DNA of 54,507 bases from JAFLCM01 sp046154665 (GTDB lineage Bacteria; Planctomycetota; Phycisphaerae; Phycisphaerales; UBA1924): assembly GCA_046154665.1 (NCBI GenBank), contig JBJXFG010000049.1, positions 1 to 54,507 on the forward strand. Direction: 5' to 3'. Of the stretch, positions 6,396-14,334 are shown piece after piece. Below the pieces are notes generated by a model that did no database searches, had not been told where the DNA came from, and worked only from the letters and a program-made list of their open reading frames with translations. Every line of letters begins with the position of its first letter. Position 1 is the stretch's first letter. The position numbers were made by a program, and so were the translations under genes.

Positions 6396-7441
6396 GACGC
6401 CGGTCTCCTCTTTGTACGACGGTGTAACCACGCTCCTAAGCCGACCCAGATCAACGCGTGCCCGGGTGCAGGAATCGACGCTACCCGGAAGCCCAGCCAG
6501 AACCAGCGAGAGTGGGGGATTTCCTGCCCTGTTCGAGCGGTATGGTCAAGACTTAGATCATTAGGCGATTGAAGTCGACCTGACGCAAACCCGTCATAGC
6601 CGCGAGTCGGCAAGCCGAAGCTGGACGGAGTCTCCAACCATTCGCTTCTTCCGCCCGACGCATCGAGAAGCCCCCACGGTGCCACGACATCCGAGTACGC
6701 CCCCACACGGAATGCCAATGGATCGGTTCCATCCGGGAAGTACCCCGCGTTGGTTGTCCCCACCCCCACCGGTCCCGGCACCGGGGGCAAATTACTTGAA
6801 TACGGGTAGTCCCAGTACCCCGGCTGTTCCGTGCCGTAGCGATTCGGATCGAAGTGAACCGCTTTGACCCACTCGTCGCCGGTCGGGATGAAGAAGGTCG
6901 CGCCGGGCAACCGCGTGGGCGGGGTGATGTTCGAGGGAGGGTTGGCGGGCACGTGGCGCAGGTCGTAGGCCCCGTACTCCATTGCCTCGCGTGTTTCGGT
7001 CTTGCCGTTGTGCAGCCAGTTGCAGTACCGGGCGGCGTCGTACCACGTGACGCTGCCGAGGTTGAGACGGTCGCCGGCGGGGATATCGGTTCGGGGCTGG
7101 AGCACGCCGCCGGGGCCGATGTCGAGCATCTGGCCGAAGTAGGCTTCGAGGCCGATTTCCCACGGATCGCCGATGCGGAGGTTGGCGTTGGCGAAGGGTG
7201 CCCAGTCCGCCGCGGACATCTCAGTCTTGCTGATGCGGTAGACGTAGTCAACGCGGCCAACCGTGCGCGGTTGCCCGATGTTCGGCGGCACGCTGTACGG
7301 CGCGTTGCCTGGGTGGGTGATCGTGGCCCATTGGAAGCCGTAGTCCGGTGGCATCCCGCCAGCCAGCACCGGCGCACTTGAGGCCAGAATCCCGATCACA
7401 AACTGCGCACACCGGCGGGTGGTCAACGACGGCATCGTCAT
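6392..7441 (-). CDS. Secreted SUMF1/formylglycine-generating-enzyme-like protein with PEP-CTERM-like tail
   Basis: 349 residues. A signal peptide (about 1-27) is followed by a FGE-sulfatase/SUMF1-type fold: YVYRISKTEMSAADWAPFAN, VTWYDAARYCNWLHNG, FFIPTGDEWVKAVHFDP, WGLLDASGGRSEWLE and SRWFWLGFRVAS are characteristic. The tail SIPAPGHALIWVGLGAWLHRRTKRR has the proline-rich, hydrophobic and basic parts of a PEP-CTERM-like sorting signal. The family includes true formylglycine-generating enzymes as well as many catalytically inactive or substrate-binding homologues; no active-site cysteine pair is evident, so catalysis is doubtful. AGGAG lies 8 bases before ATG 7441. It is coupled by ATGA to the small secreted protein downstream. 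Confidence 0.85.
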   Translation of the reverse strand: MTMPSLTTRRCAQFVIGILASSAPVLAGGMPPDYGFQWATITHPGNAPYSVPPNIGQPRTVGRVDYVYRISKTEMSAADWAPFANANLRIGDPWEIGLEAYFGQMLDIGPGGVLQPRTDIPAGDRLNLGSVTWYDAARYCNWLHNGKTETREAMEYGAYDLRHVPANPPSNITPPTRLPGATFFIPTGDEWVKAVHFDPNRYGTEQPGYWDYPYSSNLPPVPGPVGVGTTNAGYFPDGTDPLAFRVGAYSDVVAPWGLLDASGGRSEWLETPSSFGLPTRGYDGFASGRLQSPNDLSLDHTARTGQEIPHSRWFWLGFRVASIPAPGHALIWVGLGAWLHRRTKRRPAS

Positions 7442-7801
7442 GGCGATATCTCCTATGAACTGTGCAACAGGAGCATACCCCGCCGGGGGGCGGGTGCCAA
7501 TGAGAATCTGGTCAGTGGGGAGTGGGGAGTGGGGAGTGGGGATCGCCGATTCTGTGGCGAAACCGGGCTTCCTGCCCCATGATCAGCCCTGAATGGACGG
7601 CCCCGGTGTCCCATCATCACAACATACACCCAAACTCGAGCCGGTCCAATCGAGGTTCGGATTTCTTAGGTAGTGACCGGAACATGGCGCACGAAACCGG
7701 CCACTCCCCCCGACTCAGTCCGCGACGAGCGCGACGATTCGCCCCCCCGAACGCGCTCATCGTAGGCGTGGGGGACTGAGCACGCGCAGGTCAGATGGTC
7801 A
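7442..7801. other. Intergenic region with heptamer tandem repeat; no gene seen
   Basis: The 360 bases lie between the SUMF1-like gene start (7441) and the glycosyltransferase stop (7802). They contain four tandem copies of AGTGGGG (about 7515-7542). No convincing coding frame, tRNA or terminator was found. The promoter of the SUMF1-like operon should be near 7445-7500 but no clear boxes were recognised. Confidence 0.5.
7515..7542. repeat. Heptanucleotide tandem repeat (AGTGGGG)x4
   Basis: Four consecutive AGTGGGG units. Read on the other strand they are CCCCACT, the type of heptamer known from cyanobacterial short tandemly repeated repetitive sequences. Related heptamers are at 11103-11133 (inside a gene) and near 14281-14298. 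Confidence 0.7.
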
Positions 7802-9070
7802 TCACGCCGACGCCGCGCGGCGTTCGTGCAGCGCCAGCACCGCTTTCGCGTGCGCCGAGGCGAGGCAGTGCGTCGCGACGTACTGGCGGCCCGCCTCGGC
7901 GAGGCCGTTGGCGAGGTCGAGGTCGCTGAGGAGTCGTTCGAGGGCGTCGCACCACAAACGTGCGCGGGGTTCGGAGACGACCCACGCGGTCGACATGTGC
8001 TGGGCGTGAGGGTTGAGTTCGTCGTGGGCGACCAGAACGGTGACGCCGGCGGCCATGGCGTCGAGGAGGATCGAGCGCTGGACTGCTCCGCCCACCCCGC
8101 CCCCCCCGCTCCCCCCGCCCGCCGCGCCGCCCCCGCTCTCCGCCCCTGTGGGCTCGGGGAGCGCGAGCATGTCGGCGCGGAGCAGCGGGTCGCGCCGGCC
8201 TTCCATATCAGCGACGACCGAAACGCACGACGTGAGGTCGAGGCGCTGGACGTATCGCCACACGCTGGGGCTCTGCGAGACGAGGCGTTCGTCGAGGAAG
8301 ACGAGCAGTTCCGGCAGCGTGCCGGCGCCGGCGGATTCGAGCGCCTCGCGGCGACGCGAGAGCTCGGCGACGCCCTCGAGCAGCGCGATGCAGGCGGCCT
8401 CGGCGGCGTGGGTCGGGGCGTCGTCGCCGCCGCCGCTGTCACCTCCACCTCCACCTCCACCTCCACCTCCCCCGGCCCCCCCCACTACGCACAGGCTAGC
8501 GGGCGCGCCGGGGCGTCGCGCGGGTCGGATGGTGTCAGGAACGAACACGCCCCACGGGCACACGCGCACGGGCCAACGGACGCCGGCACGCTCGGCGGCC
8601 TGGCGGAGTTCGTCGGTGGGAACCGAGAAGGCGCAGCGCCCCGGCTCGGGGAGCACGGATTGCCAGCGCCGCTCGAAACGCCGCGCGTGCTCGACGCCGG
8701 CGGCGGAGAAGACTTCGACCACCAGATCCGCACCGTCGGCCTCGGCGAGTTCCGCCGCCAGGTCCCAGCAGCGTGCGCCGCCCCAGGCGTGGACGGCGTC
8801 GCAGAGGCCGTCCTGCTCGGGGGAACCGTCGGTGGCGAGGCGCTGCAGGTCGCGGTAGAGCCGATCGGCACGCCACGGCAGGGCGATCTTGGGGCCCGTG
8901 TCGGCATAGGTTGCCTGCGGAATCAGGCCCGAAGGCAGCTGCAGGGCACACGCGTGCGGCACGCAGCGGGTGAGGCGAACGCCTTCATCGAGCAAGCCGA
9001 CCTCGACGCGGCGCACCAGCGCGTGCTCGCGCTGGGCGAAGGAACGGTCGAGGACAAACAGCAGGCGCAT
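7802..9070 (-). CDS. Glycosyltransferase-like protein with poly-glycine insertions
   Basis: 422 residues from ATG 9070 (MRLLFVLDRSFAQREHALVRRVEVGLLDEGVRL), a Rossmann-like opening as in GT4-type glycosyltransferases. The second half has LLVFLDERLV, SVVADMEGRRDPLLRADMLALPEP and ILLDAMAAGVTVLVAHDELNPH..STAWVV, which match the C-terminal nucleotide-sugar domain (substitute for the usual E-x7-E region and AMA-G-PVV motif). The product is not predictable. Two glycine-rich tracts interrupt the fold, at about residues 197-215 and 308-330. The first is encoded partly by five tandem ACCTCC units (8441-8470, plus strand). The 94-residue in-frame extension upstream looks non-coding. Confidence 0.72.
   Translation of the reverse strand: MRLLFVLDRSFAQREHALVRRVEVGLLDEGVRLTRCVPHACALQLPSGLIPQATYADTGPKIALPWRADRLYRDLQRLATDGSPEQDGLCDAVHAWGGARCWDLAAELAEADGADLVVEVFSAAGVEHARRFERRWQSVLPEPGRCAFSVPTDELRQAAERAGVRWPVRVCPWGVFVPDTIRPARRPGAPASLCVVGGAGGGGGGGGGGGDSGGGDDAPTHAAEAACIALLEGVAELSRRREALESAGAGTLPELLVFLDERLVSQSPSVWRYVQRLDLTSCVSVVADMEGRRDPLLRADMLALPEPTGAESGGGAAGGGSGGGGVGGAVQRSILLDAMAAGVTVLVAHDELNPHAQHMSTAWVVSEPRARLWCDALERLLSDLDLANGLAEAGRQYVATHCLASAHAKAVLALHERRAASA
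8441..8470. repeat. Hexanucleotide repeat (ACCTCC)x5 inside the glycosyltransferase gene
   Basis: Five exact ACCTCC units. On the coding strand they read GGAGGT and encode Gly-Gly repeats in the linker between the two halves of the glycosyltransferase. Being a multiple of three, copy-number change would keep the frame. Confidence 0.85.
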
Positions 9071-9350
9071 GACGAACAGTAGAGCCTGGCGCAGAACCGG
9101 CTCGCCGCAACGGCGCGGAGAACGCCGAGGACCAATGTGTATGCGAACGGATCGCTCCGCTCGCTCCTTGCGAGCGCGGCGAAGAGCGGCTGGAGCGGTG
9201 CCCACGACGAGCGGCGCGCGAGCAGTTCGAGTCATGGAAAGCCCTTGCCGCTTGCGTCTGCGGGCGTGGCGCGGGTAGAGTCCGTATGTCGTGCCGTGTG
9301 GCGCGGCCGCCGCCGCCGCGATGGGCGGAGCAGCCTCGGAGGAACGAGTC

Positions 9351-9602
9351 ATGGCGAAACGTACAGTGATGCGCAGCAGCGCCGGGAAGAAGCTCTACGC
9401 GGTGCGTGCGGCGGACGGGACGTTCGAAGACATCCAGTCCTACGCGCGGGCCCACGCGATGGACATCGCCCGCGGCAGCAGCGCCGAGACGGGGGCCAAG
9501 AAGAAGACGAAGAAGAAGACGGCCAAGAAGGCGGGCAAGAAGGCCGCGAAGAAGACCGGCAAGAAGAAGGCCGGGAAGAAGAAGGCGTCCAAGAAGAAGT
9601 GA
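9351..9602 (+). CDS. Small basic protein with histone-H1-like lysine/alanine tail
   Basis: 83 residues. The N-terminal half (MAKRTVMRSSAGKKLYAVRAADGTFEDIQSYARAHAMD) is a short conserved module seen in planctomycete proteins, with no known function. The C-terminal half is almost entirely Lys/Ala/Gly in KKTAKKAGKKAAKKTG-like repeats, as in histone H1-type or HU-tail nucleoid proteins. A DNA-binding or RNA-binding role is plausible from charge alone. The start at 9351 is set by GGAGG (9340s) in front of ATG. A strong terminator follows at 9646-9678. Longer in-frame starts upstream lack a ribosome site. Confidence 0.82.
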   Translation: MAKRTVMRSSAGKKLYAVRAADGTFEDIQSYARAHAMDIARGSSAETGAKKKTKKKTAKKAGKKAAKKTGKKKAGKKKASKKK

Positions 9603-9606
9603 GGCG

Positions 9607-9625
9607 AGCGGTCGCTCCGACCGCT
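9607..9625 (+). other. Short hairpin after the basic-protein gene
   Basis: AGCGGTC (9607-9613) and GACCGCT (9619-9625) pair around GCTCC and are followed by TTTCCTT. It may be an auxiliary terminator stem upstream of the stronger one. Confidence 0.45.
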
Positions 9626-9645
9626 TTCCTTGAGATCGATCACGG

Positions 9646-9678
9646 CCCGCACGCTCCTTTCTGGAGGTGCGGGTTTTT
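9646..9678 (+). terminator. Rho-independent terminator of the basic-protein gene
   Basis: CCCGCAC (9646-9652) pairs with GTGCGGG (9667-9673) and inside it CTCC pairs with GGAG around TTTCT. The stem is followed directly by TTTTT (9674-9678). This is the clearest intrinsic terminator in the window. Confidence 0.85.
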
Positions 9679-9991
9679 ACTTCGCCGCGGCGGCGCGGGG
9701 ATCGCGGAGTGCGTGGAGGAAGGCCAACAGTGAGAGAGAGTGAGAGAGAGAAAGAGAAAGAGAAAGAGAAAGAGAGAAAGGCTGATCGCGAGTGCTGCGC
9801 AGATGCCGGCCGCTCGCCGGCCTGCTCGTGCGCTTCGCGGTCTGGCGCGAGCACCCTCGACAACCTCGGAGCGAGAGCGGGGCAGGCACAGGATTACGGC
9901 ACCGGGCCTTGCACGCTTCACACACGCGGCTGGCTTTGCAGGCCATGCGCACGAAGAGGCGAGCATGCCGCACGATCGAAGTCGTGGCGGT
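9679..9991. other. Intergenic region with polypurine microsatellite; no gene seen
   Basis: Between the terminator and the oxidoreductase stop. Bases about 9730-9780 are an almost uninterrupted (GAGAAA/GAGAGT) purine tract of imperfect hexamers. ORFs crossing it in any frame are low-complexity and are rejected as coding. Confidence 0.5.
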
Positions 9992-12900
9992 TCACTCCGC
10001 CAGCATCGCGGCGGCGAGTTCCATGGGGTGGAGGGCCTTGCGGCCTTCGACGCCGTCGTGGATCTGGTGGCGGCAGCTGGTGCCTGGTGCGACGACGATC
10101 GCGTTCGGGCTGGCGCGGAGGGCGGGGAAGAGGGTGAGTTCGCCGATCTTCATCGAGAGGTCGTAGCGGTCGGCGGTGTAGCCGAAGGAGCCGGCCATGC
10201 CGCAGCAGCCGGTGTCGAGGACTTTGAGGCGGTCGCCGACGATGCGGCGGAGGAAGCGGGCGGAGGACTCGGCTCCCCAGAGGGCCTTTTGGTGGCAGTG
10301 GGCGTGGAGGAGGATGGGCTCCTGCGCGGATACGCCTTTGAAGCGCGGAGTGTTGGGGTGACTCTCCCAGTGCTTGTCGAGGAAGTCCTCGGGGAGGTGG
10401 CTGATCTTGGAGAGGCGCGAGAGGTCGGGCTTCGTGGTGCCGAGCTTCAGCGTTTGCCAGTCGTCTTTTATAGCGCTGAGGCAGGAGGGTTCGCAGACAA
10501 CCACGGCGACGGCGTGGTGTGAATCGACGGCGCGGAGGAGGTTGGCCGCGGTGGTGGACGCCATGCGCGTTGCGTCTTCGAGGATTCCCGTTGAGATCGC
10601 CGCGCGGGCGCAGCAGCCGGCATCGACGATTTCGACTCGGTAGCCGCAGGCCTCGAGAACGCGGATTGTGGCGAGGCCGATGCCGGGCTCGTTGTAGGTG
10701 GTGAAGCAGTCGGCGTAGAGGATGACGACCGGGGCTGATCTGGGCGGGACGGTGCCGAGGCGGCGCTTCGCCTGGCGGAACAGACTCGGCGCAAATGCCG
10801 GGAGGGCTCGCTTGGGGGCGAGGCCCAGCACGCGATCAACGATGAGCCGGGCGGGCATCGAGTTCGCCACCCAGGTTGAAATGGGCGCGAACATCGAACC
10901 AAGCCGGTTGAGCGCGCGCACGTTGCCGAATGCGCGTGCTTTCAGAGGAACGCCGCCGACGGCTCTGTAGGATTGCGCGAGATACTCCGCCTTGTACTTC
11001 GAGATGTCGACGTTGCTGGGACACTCGGTCTTGCAGGCCTTGCAGCTGAGGCAGAGGTTGAGGGTTTCGAGAGTCTCTGGGTCGTTCCAGAGGGGGGCGG
11101 GACGGGAGTCGGTGGTCGGCAGTCGGGAGTCGGGTTGAGCCAACTGCCCGGTGATTGCCAGGCGCAGCGCGTTGCCTCGGCCGCGCGTCGAATGACGCTC
11201 GTCCATCGTGCCCATGTAGCTGGGGCACATGGTGCCGCCGGTTTTCTTGCGGCACACGCCGGCACCGTTGCAGAGTTCGACGGCGTGGTCGAAGCCGTCT
11301 TCCTTCGTGTAGTCGAAATAGGTCTCGACGTGCGGGGCGTGCAGGTCGTGGCCCATCGGGCGTGGGCGGGTTCGTTCGTGGATGCTGTGGATGTCTTGCG
11401 GTGCGACGATGTTGCCTGGGTTGAGCAGGTTCAGCGGGTCGAAGAGGGCCTTGACCTCGCGGAAAGCGTTCATGAGTTCGGGGCCGAAGTAACGTTCAAG
11501 GAGTGGTCCGCGGACGCGGCCGTCGCCGTGTTCGCCGGACATGACGCCTCCGAGTCGTTTGGCGAGGTCGGCGACTTCAACGGCGATCTCTTCCATCTTG
11601 ACGCGGTCGTCGGCGTCGCGGAGGTTGAGCAGCGGGCGGACGTGCAGGACGCCGACGGAAGCGTGGGCCCAGTATGCGGCGGTGGTGCCCTTGCTGTTCA
11701 CGATCTTCTTAAACTCGCGGACGAACTCGCTGAGTCGTTCGACGGGGACGGCGTTGTCTTCGACGAAGCCCAGCGGCTTGCGCTTGCCGGGGATGCCGTG
11801 GAGGAGGGGCTCGCCGGCCTTGCGGAGCTTGAGGGCGTTGGCCATCTCGGTGGGGCCGGTGTAGGCGGCGAAGCCTGCGTTTGGGGCGATGCTTGTGATG
11901 AGCGTGCGGAGTTCTGCGAACTTGGATTGGATCTCGTCGGGGCCTGTTGTTGAGAAGAACTCGACGTAGAGGACGGCGGCGAGCGCGTTTGAACGAGCCC
12001 CGAGCGTGAGCGAGCGGGTGCCTTTCGCTTCGCTTGCTTCGATCGCCTGACCCACTCGCCCACGCTCGGGGCTCGTGTGGGCGGGCGCAACCGGTTGAGG
12101 CATGAGATTCACATACGCCGCGTACTCGGTGTTTTCGCGTGCCAGGCCGATGAGCATGTCGTCGAGCAGTTCGACGGCGCTGGGCTTGAGCGGGAGGATC
12201 GGCACCACGCAGGCGATCGCTTCTTCGAGAGAATCGAAGCCGAGCACCGCGAGGCCCTTGGCCTTTGGGACGGGGTGGAGTTTGAGCGTCGCGCCGACGG
12301 TGACGGCGAGGGTGCCCTCGCTGCCGCAGATGAGGTGGGCGAGGTTGAGTTTTTCGAGCGGGTCGACGCCCTCGCGCCGTGCGGCGTCGATGTCCTCGAG
12401 CATCATGTCGAGCGCATACCCAGCGTTGCGGCGGAGGGTCTTGGGAAAGCGCTCGCGGATGAGTTGTTCGTGGCGGAGGACGATGTCGATCACGCCTTCG
12501 CCGAGCTTTCGGGCAATGGGGTCGCGGAGGCATGCGCCTTCGGCGAGTTCGATGGACGAGCGAGATTCCGGCGTCGCCAGCAGCACGCGCACCGCTTCGA
12601 TGCTCTCGCTGGTTCGGCCGTAGATGATGGAGCGGGTTCCGGCGGCGTTGTTGCCGATGGCACCGCCGATGTTACAGTGGCGTGCGGTGGCGGGGTCGGG
12701 CGCGAAGAAGAGTTGATGCCCGTCCTTGCGGAGTTCGTCGTTGAGGTCATCGATGGTGATGCCGGGTTGGACGAAGCAGTCGCGGGTGTCATGACGCACC
12801 CATTCGAGATCGCGGCAGTGGGCGGAGAAATCGATCACCACCGCTTCGTTGACGCCCTGGCCGGCGAGGGAGGTCCCGCCGCCGCGGGGCAGGACGGGAA

Positions 12901-13159
12901 TGCGGTGCTCGACGCAGTAGCGGAGGGCGTCTGCGGCGGCGTCGATGTCCTTGGGGATGACCACGCCGAGGGGCTCGACCTGGTAGATCGAGGCATCGGT
13001 GGCGTAGAGCATGCGGTCGTGCTTGCCGAAGCGGACTTCGGCGCGGTCGCCGAGCAGGCGCGCCAGGGCGTCGGCGTGGTGGCGCATGGAGGACTCGCCC
13101 GCGTGTACGGGCGTGCGCGAGACCGTCAACGTGGCGGGGGTCGCCTGTCCTTCTGCCAT
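9992..13159 (-). CDS. FAD-linked oxidase / Fe-S (GlpC-like) fusion protein, D-lactate or 2-hydroxyglutarate dehydrogenase type
   Basis: 1055 residues from ATG 13159. The first half is a GlcD/FAD-binding type 4 oxidase: IPVLPRGGGTSLAGQGVN (PP-loop), then HCNIGGAIGNNAAGTRSIIYGRTSE, HLICGSEGTLAVTVGATLKL and MSGEHGDGRVRGPLLERYFG with FDPLNLLNPGNIV. The second half is a ferredoxin/CCG-domain part: CNGAGVCRKKTGGTMCPSY and CLSCKACKTECPSNVDISK bind 4Fe-4S clusters, and two CCG-type motifs follow (DAGCCARA, DTGCCGMAGSFG). Such one-piece proteins (YdiJ-like) oxidise D-2-hydroxy acids and pass electrons onward. Two in-frame foreign segments are visible: the GAGC-class repeat at 11993-12076, and heptamer repeats at 11103-11133 between the two Fe-S motifs. 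Start could also be at a later Met (MRHHADALA). Confidence 0.9.
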   Translation of the reverse strand: MAEGQATPATLTVSRTPVHAGESSMRHHADALARLLGDRAEVRFGKHDRMLYATDASIYQVEPLGVVIPKDIDAAADALRYCVEHRIPVLPRGGGTSLAGQGVNEAVVIDFSAHCRDLEWVRHDTRDCFVQPGITIDDLNDELRKDGHQLFFAPDPATARHCNIGGAIGNNAAGTRSIIYGRTSESIEAVRVLLATPESRSSIELAEGACLRDPIARKLGEGVIDIVLRHEQLIRERFPKTLRRNAGYALDMMLEDIDAARREGVDPLEKLNLAHLICGSEGTLAVTVGATLKLHPVPKAKGLAVLGFDSLEEAIACVVPILPLKPSAVELLDDMLIGLARENTEYAAYVNLMPQPVAPAHTSPERGRVGQAIEASEAKGTRSLTLGARSNALAAVLYVEFFSTTGPDEIQSKFAELRTLITSIAPNAGFAAYTGPTEMANALKLRKAGEPLLHGIPGKRKPLGFVEDNAVPVERLSEFVREFKKIVNSKGTTAAYWAHASVGVLHVRPLLNLRDADDRVKMEEIAVEVADLAKRLGGVMSGEHGDGRVRGPLLERYFGPELMNAFREVKALFDPLNLLNPGNIVAPQDIHSIHERTRPRPMGHDLHAPHVETYFDYTKEDGFDHAVELCNGAGVCRKKTGGTMCPSYMGTMDERHSTRGRGNALRLAITGQLAQPDSRLPTTDSRPAPLWNDPETLETLNLCLSCKACKTECPSNVDISKYKAEYLAQSYRAVGGVPLKARAFGNVRALNRLGSMFAPISTWVANSMPARLIVDRVLGLAPKRALPAFAPSLFRQAKRRLGTVPPRSAPVVILYADCFTTYNEPGIGLATIRVLEACGYRVEIVDAGCCARAAISTGILEDATRMASTTAANLLRAVDSHHAVAVVVCEPSCLSAIKDDWQTLKLGTTKPDLSRLSKISHLPEDFLDKHWESHPNTPRFKGVSAQEPILLHAHCHQKALWGAESSARFLRRIVGDRLKVLDTGCCGMAGSFGYTADRYDLSMKIGELTLFPALRASPNAIVVAPGTSCRHQIHDGVEGRKALHPMELAAAMLAE
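11103..11133. repeat. Heptamer tandem repeat inside the oxidoreductase gene
   Basis: Four CGGnnGT units (CGGGAGT, CGGTGGT, CGGCAGT, CGGGAGT) lie in tandem and encode PDSRLPTTDSRPA in the linker between the two Fe-S cluster motifs. The unit resembles the AGTGGGG heptamers at 7515. Confidence 0.7.
11993..12076. repeat. GAGC-class inverted repeat inside the oxidoreductase coding sequence, copy b
   Basis: Arms of 27 nt (11993-12019 and 12050-12076) pair with two mismatches; both contain ACGAGCCCCGAGCGTG. The element is 84 bp, exactly 28 codons, and is read through in frame as TSPERGRVGQAIEASEAKG and the following ten residues. It splits the conserved region between YVNLMPQPV and AAVLYVEFFS. Confidence 0.85.
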
Positions 13160-13220
13160 GACCAACCGTATCGGCCTGGTGGGGCGATGTCCTGCGCGGA
13201 AGGTTGCGGACTGTCCACAC

Positions 13221-13298
13221 AACGAACCCGAAGCGCAAGCGAGGGCCGGCATCCGGGGGAAATCGAGCACCGGCCATTGCTTGCGCTTCGGGTTCGTT
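13221..13298. repeat. GAGC-class inverted repeat, copy c
   Basis: Arms 13221-13249 and 13270-13298 pair with two mismatches over 29 nt (AACGAACCCGAAGCGCAAGC in the left arm). It lies 39 bases beyond the stop of the PfkB-family gene and 61 bases before the start of the oxidoreductase gene, both on the minus strand. Confidence 0.85.
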
Positions 13299-13337
13299 CA
13301 GTTCCCCCACTCCGTGCCTGCGTGACGGCCCGGGGGG

Positions 13338-14255
13338 TTACACCCTCACCATCGACTGAAACTCGGTGTATCGCTTGGCCACTTCCGCCTTCGTGAGTGA
13401 GGCCAGCCGGTCGAGGCTGAAGGATTCGATGGTGAACGAGGCGATGACGGTGCCGTGGGCCAGGGCTTGTTGGATGGCAGGGAGGTCGACGCGGCCGTCC
13501 TTGGTGTGGCTGGCGGCGAGGTGTCCCATCATGCCGCCGGCGAAGGAGTCGCCCGCGCCGGTGGGGTCGATGACTTTTTCGCAGGGGTAGGCGGGGAGGG
13601 CGGCGAGGCCGTCCTTGTGGACCAGGACGCAGCCGTGCTCGCCCTTCTTGATGACGACGAAGGTGGGGCCCATGTCGAGGATGGCGCGACCGGCGGTGAA
13701 GGGGTTGCGCTTGCCGGTGAGCATGCGGGCCTCTTCGTCGTTGACGACCAGGCCGTCGATCTTTGAGAGCAGGCGGGTGAGCTCGGTGCGGGTGGAGTCG
13801 ATCCACAGGTTCATGGTGTCGGCGACGGCGACGACGCGGTGCGGGAAGCTCTCGAGCAGATCGAGCTGCACCGCCGGGTGGCTGTTGGCGAGGAAGACGA
13901 ACTTGGAATCGCGGTACTTTTCGGGCGGGGTGGGGGGTTTTTCGGTGAGGACGCCCAGTTCGGTGAACAGCGTCTCGCGCTGGTTCATGTCGTCGAAGTA
14001 CTTGCCTCCCCAGCGGAAGGTCTTGGAGCCTCGGCGGATTTCGAGGCCGTCGACGTCGACATTGGGGAACTTCTTGAAGACGGCCTGGTAGTCGCCGTGG
14101 AAGTCCTCCCCAGCGGCGGCGACGAGCCGAACCTTGGTGAAAAACGAGGCGGCGGCGGCGAAGTAAGTACACGACCCGCCGAGGACCTGCTCGGCCTTCG
14201 CGTCGGGGGTGTGGACGGTATCGATGCCGATGGTTCCGGTGACGATGAGGGGCAT
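13338..14255 (-). CDS. PfkB-family carbohydrate/nucleoside kinase
   Basis: 305 residues with the ribokinase/PfkB fold. The opening TGTIGIDTVHTPDAKAEQVLGGSCTYFA is typical of the N-terminal substrate motif, and DPTGAGDSFAGGMMGHL near residue 228 contains the anion-hole GAGD with the catalytic Asp. The segment GLVVNDEEARMLTGKRNP is the usual kinase NxxE-type motif. The sequence resembles the adenosine-kinase-like or unassigned sugar-kinase subgroup; the substrate cannot be told. It stands in its own unit between the oxidoreductase gene and the DUF4349 gene; a GAGC-class palindrome lies past its stop. Confidence 0.9.
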   Translation of the reverse strand: MPLIVTGTIGIDTVHTPDAKAEQVLGGSCTYFAAAASFFTKVRLVAAAGEDFHGDYQAVFKKFPNVDVDGLEIRRGSKTFRWGGKYFDDMNQRETLFTELGVLTEKPPTPPEKYRDSKFVFLANSHPAVQLDLLESFPHRVVAVADTMNLWIDSTRTELTRLLSKIDGLVVNDEEARMLTGKRNPFTAGRAILDMGPTFVVIKKGEHGCVLVHKDGLAALPAYPCEKVIDPTGAGDSFAGGMMGHLAASHTKDGRVDLPAIQQALAHGTVIASFTIESFSLDRLASLTKAEVAKRYTEFQSMVRV

Positions 14256-14280
14256 GAGGTGGGGGCGCGAGTGGGGGCGC

Positions 14281-14298
14281 GGGGAGTCGGGAGTGGGG
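14281..14298. repeat. Short heptamer repeat upstream of the PfkB gene
   Basis: GGGGAGTCGGGAGTGGGG holds two and a half GGGAGTn units, related to the repeats at 7515 and 11103. Confidence 0.5.
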
Positions 14299-14334
14299 TT
14301 TGAAGACGCCGGGGGGGCGATGGTAGCGGGCGCG

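Noticed and set aside
7826..9082. 418-residue ORF antisense to the glycosyltransferase
   Set aside because: Composition-driven; the minus-strand frame has a Rossmann start and a C-terminal GT-like domain.
9667..10522. ORFs crossing the polypurine tract (Arg/Lys/Glu or Leu/Ser/Phe runs)
   Set aside because: Microsatellite translation in several frames and no ribosome site.
13126..14172. 348-residue ORF overlapping the PfkB gene and GAGC repeat
   Set aside because: Frame-shifted shadow; the part past 13338 is a translated palindrome.
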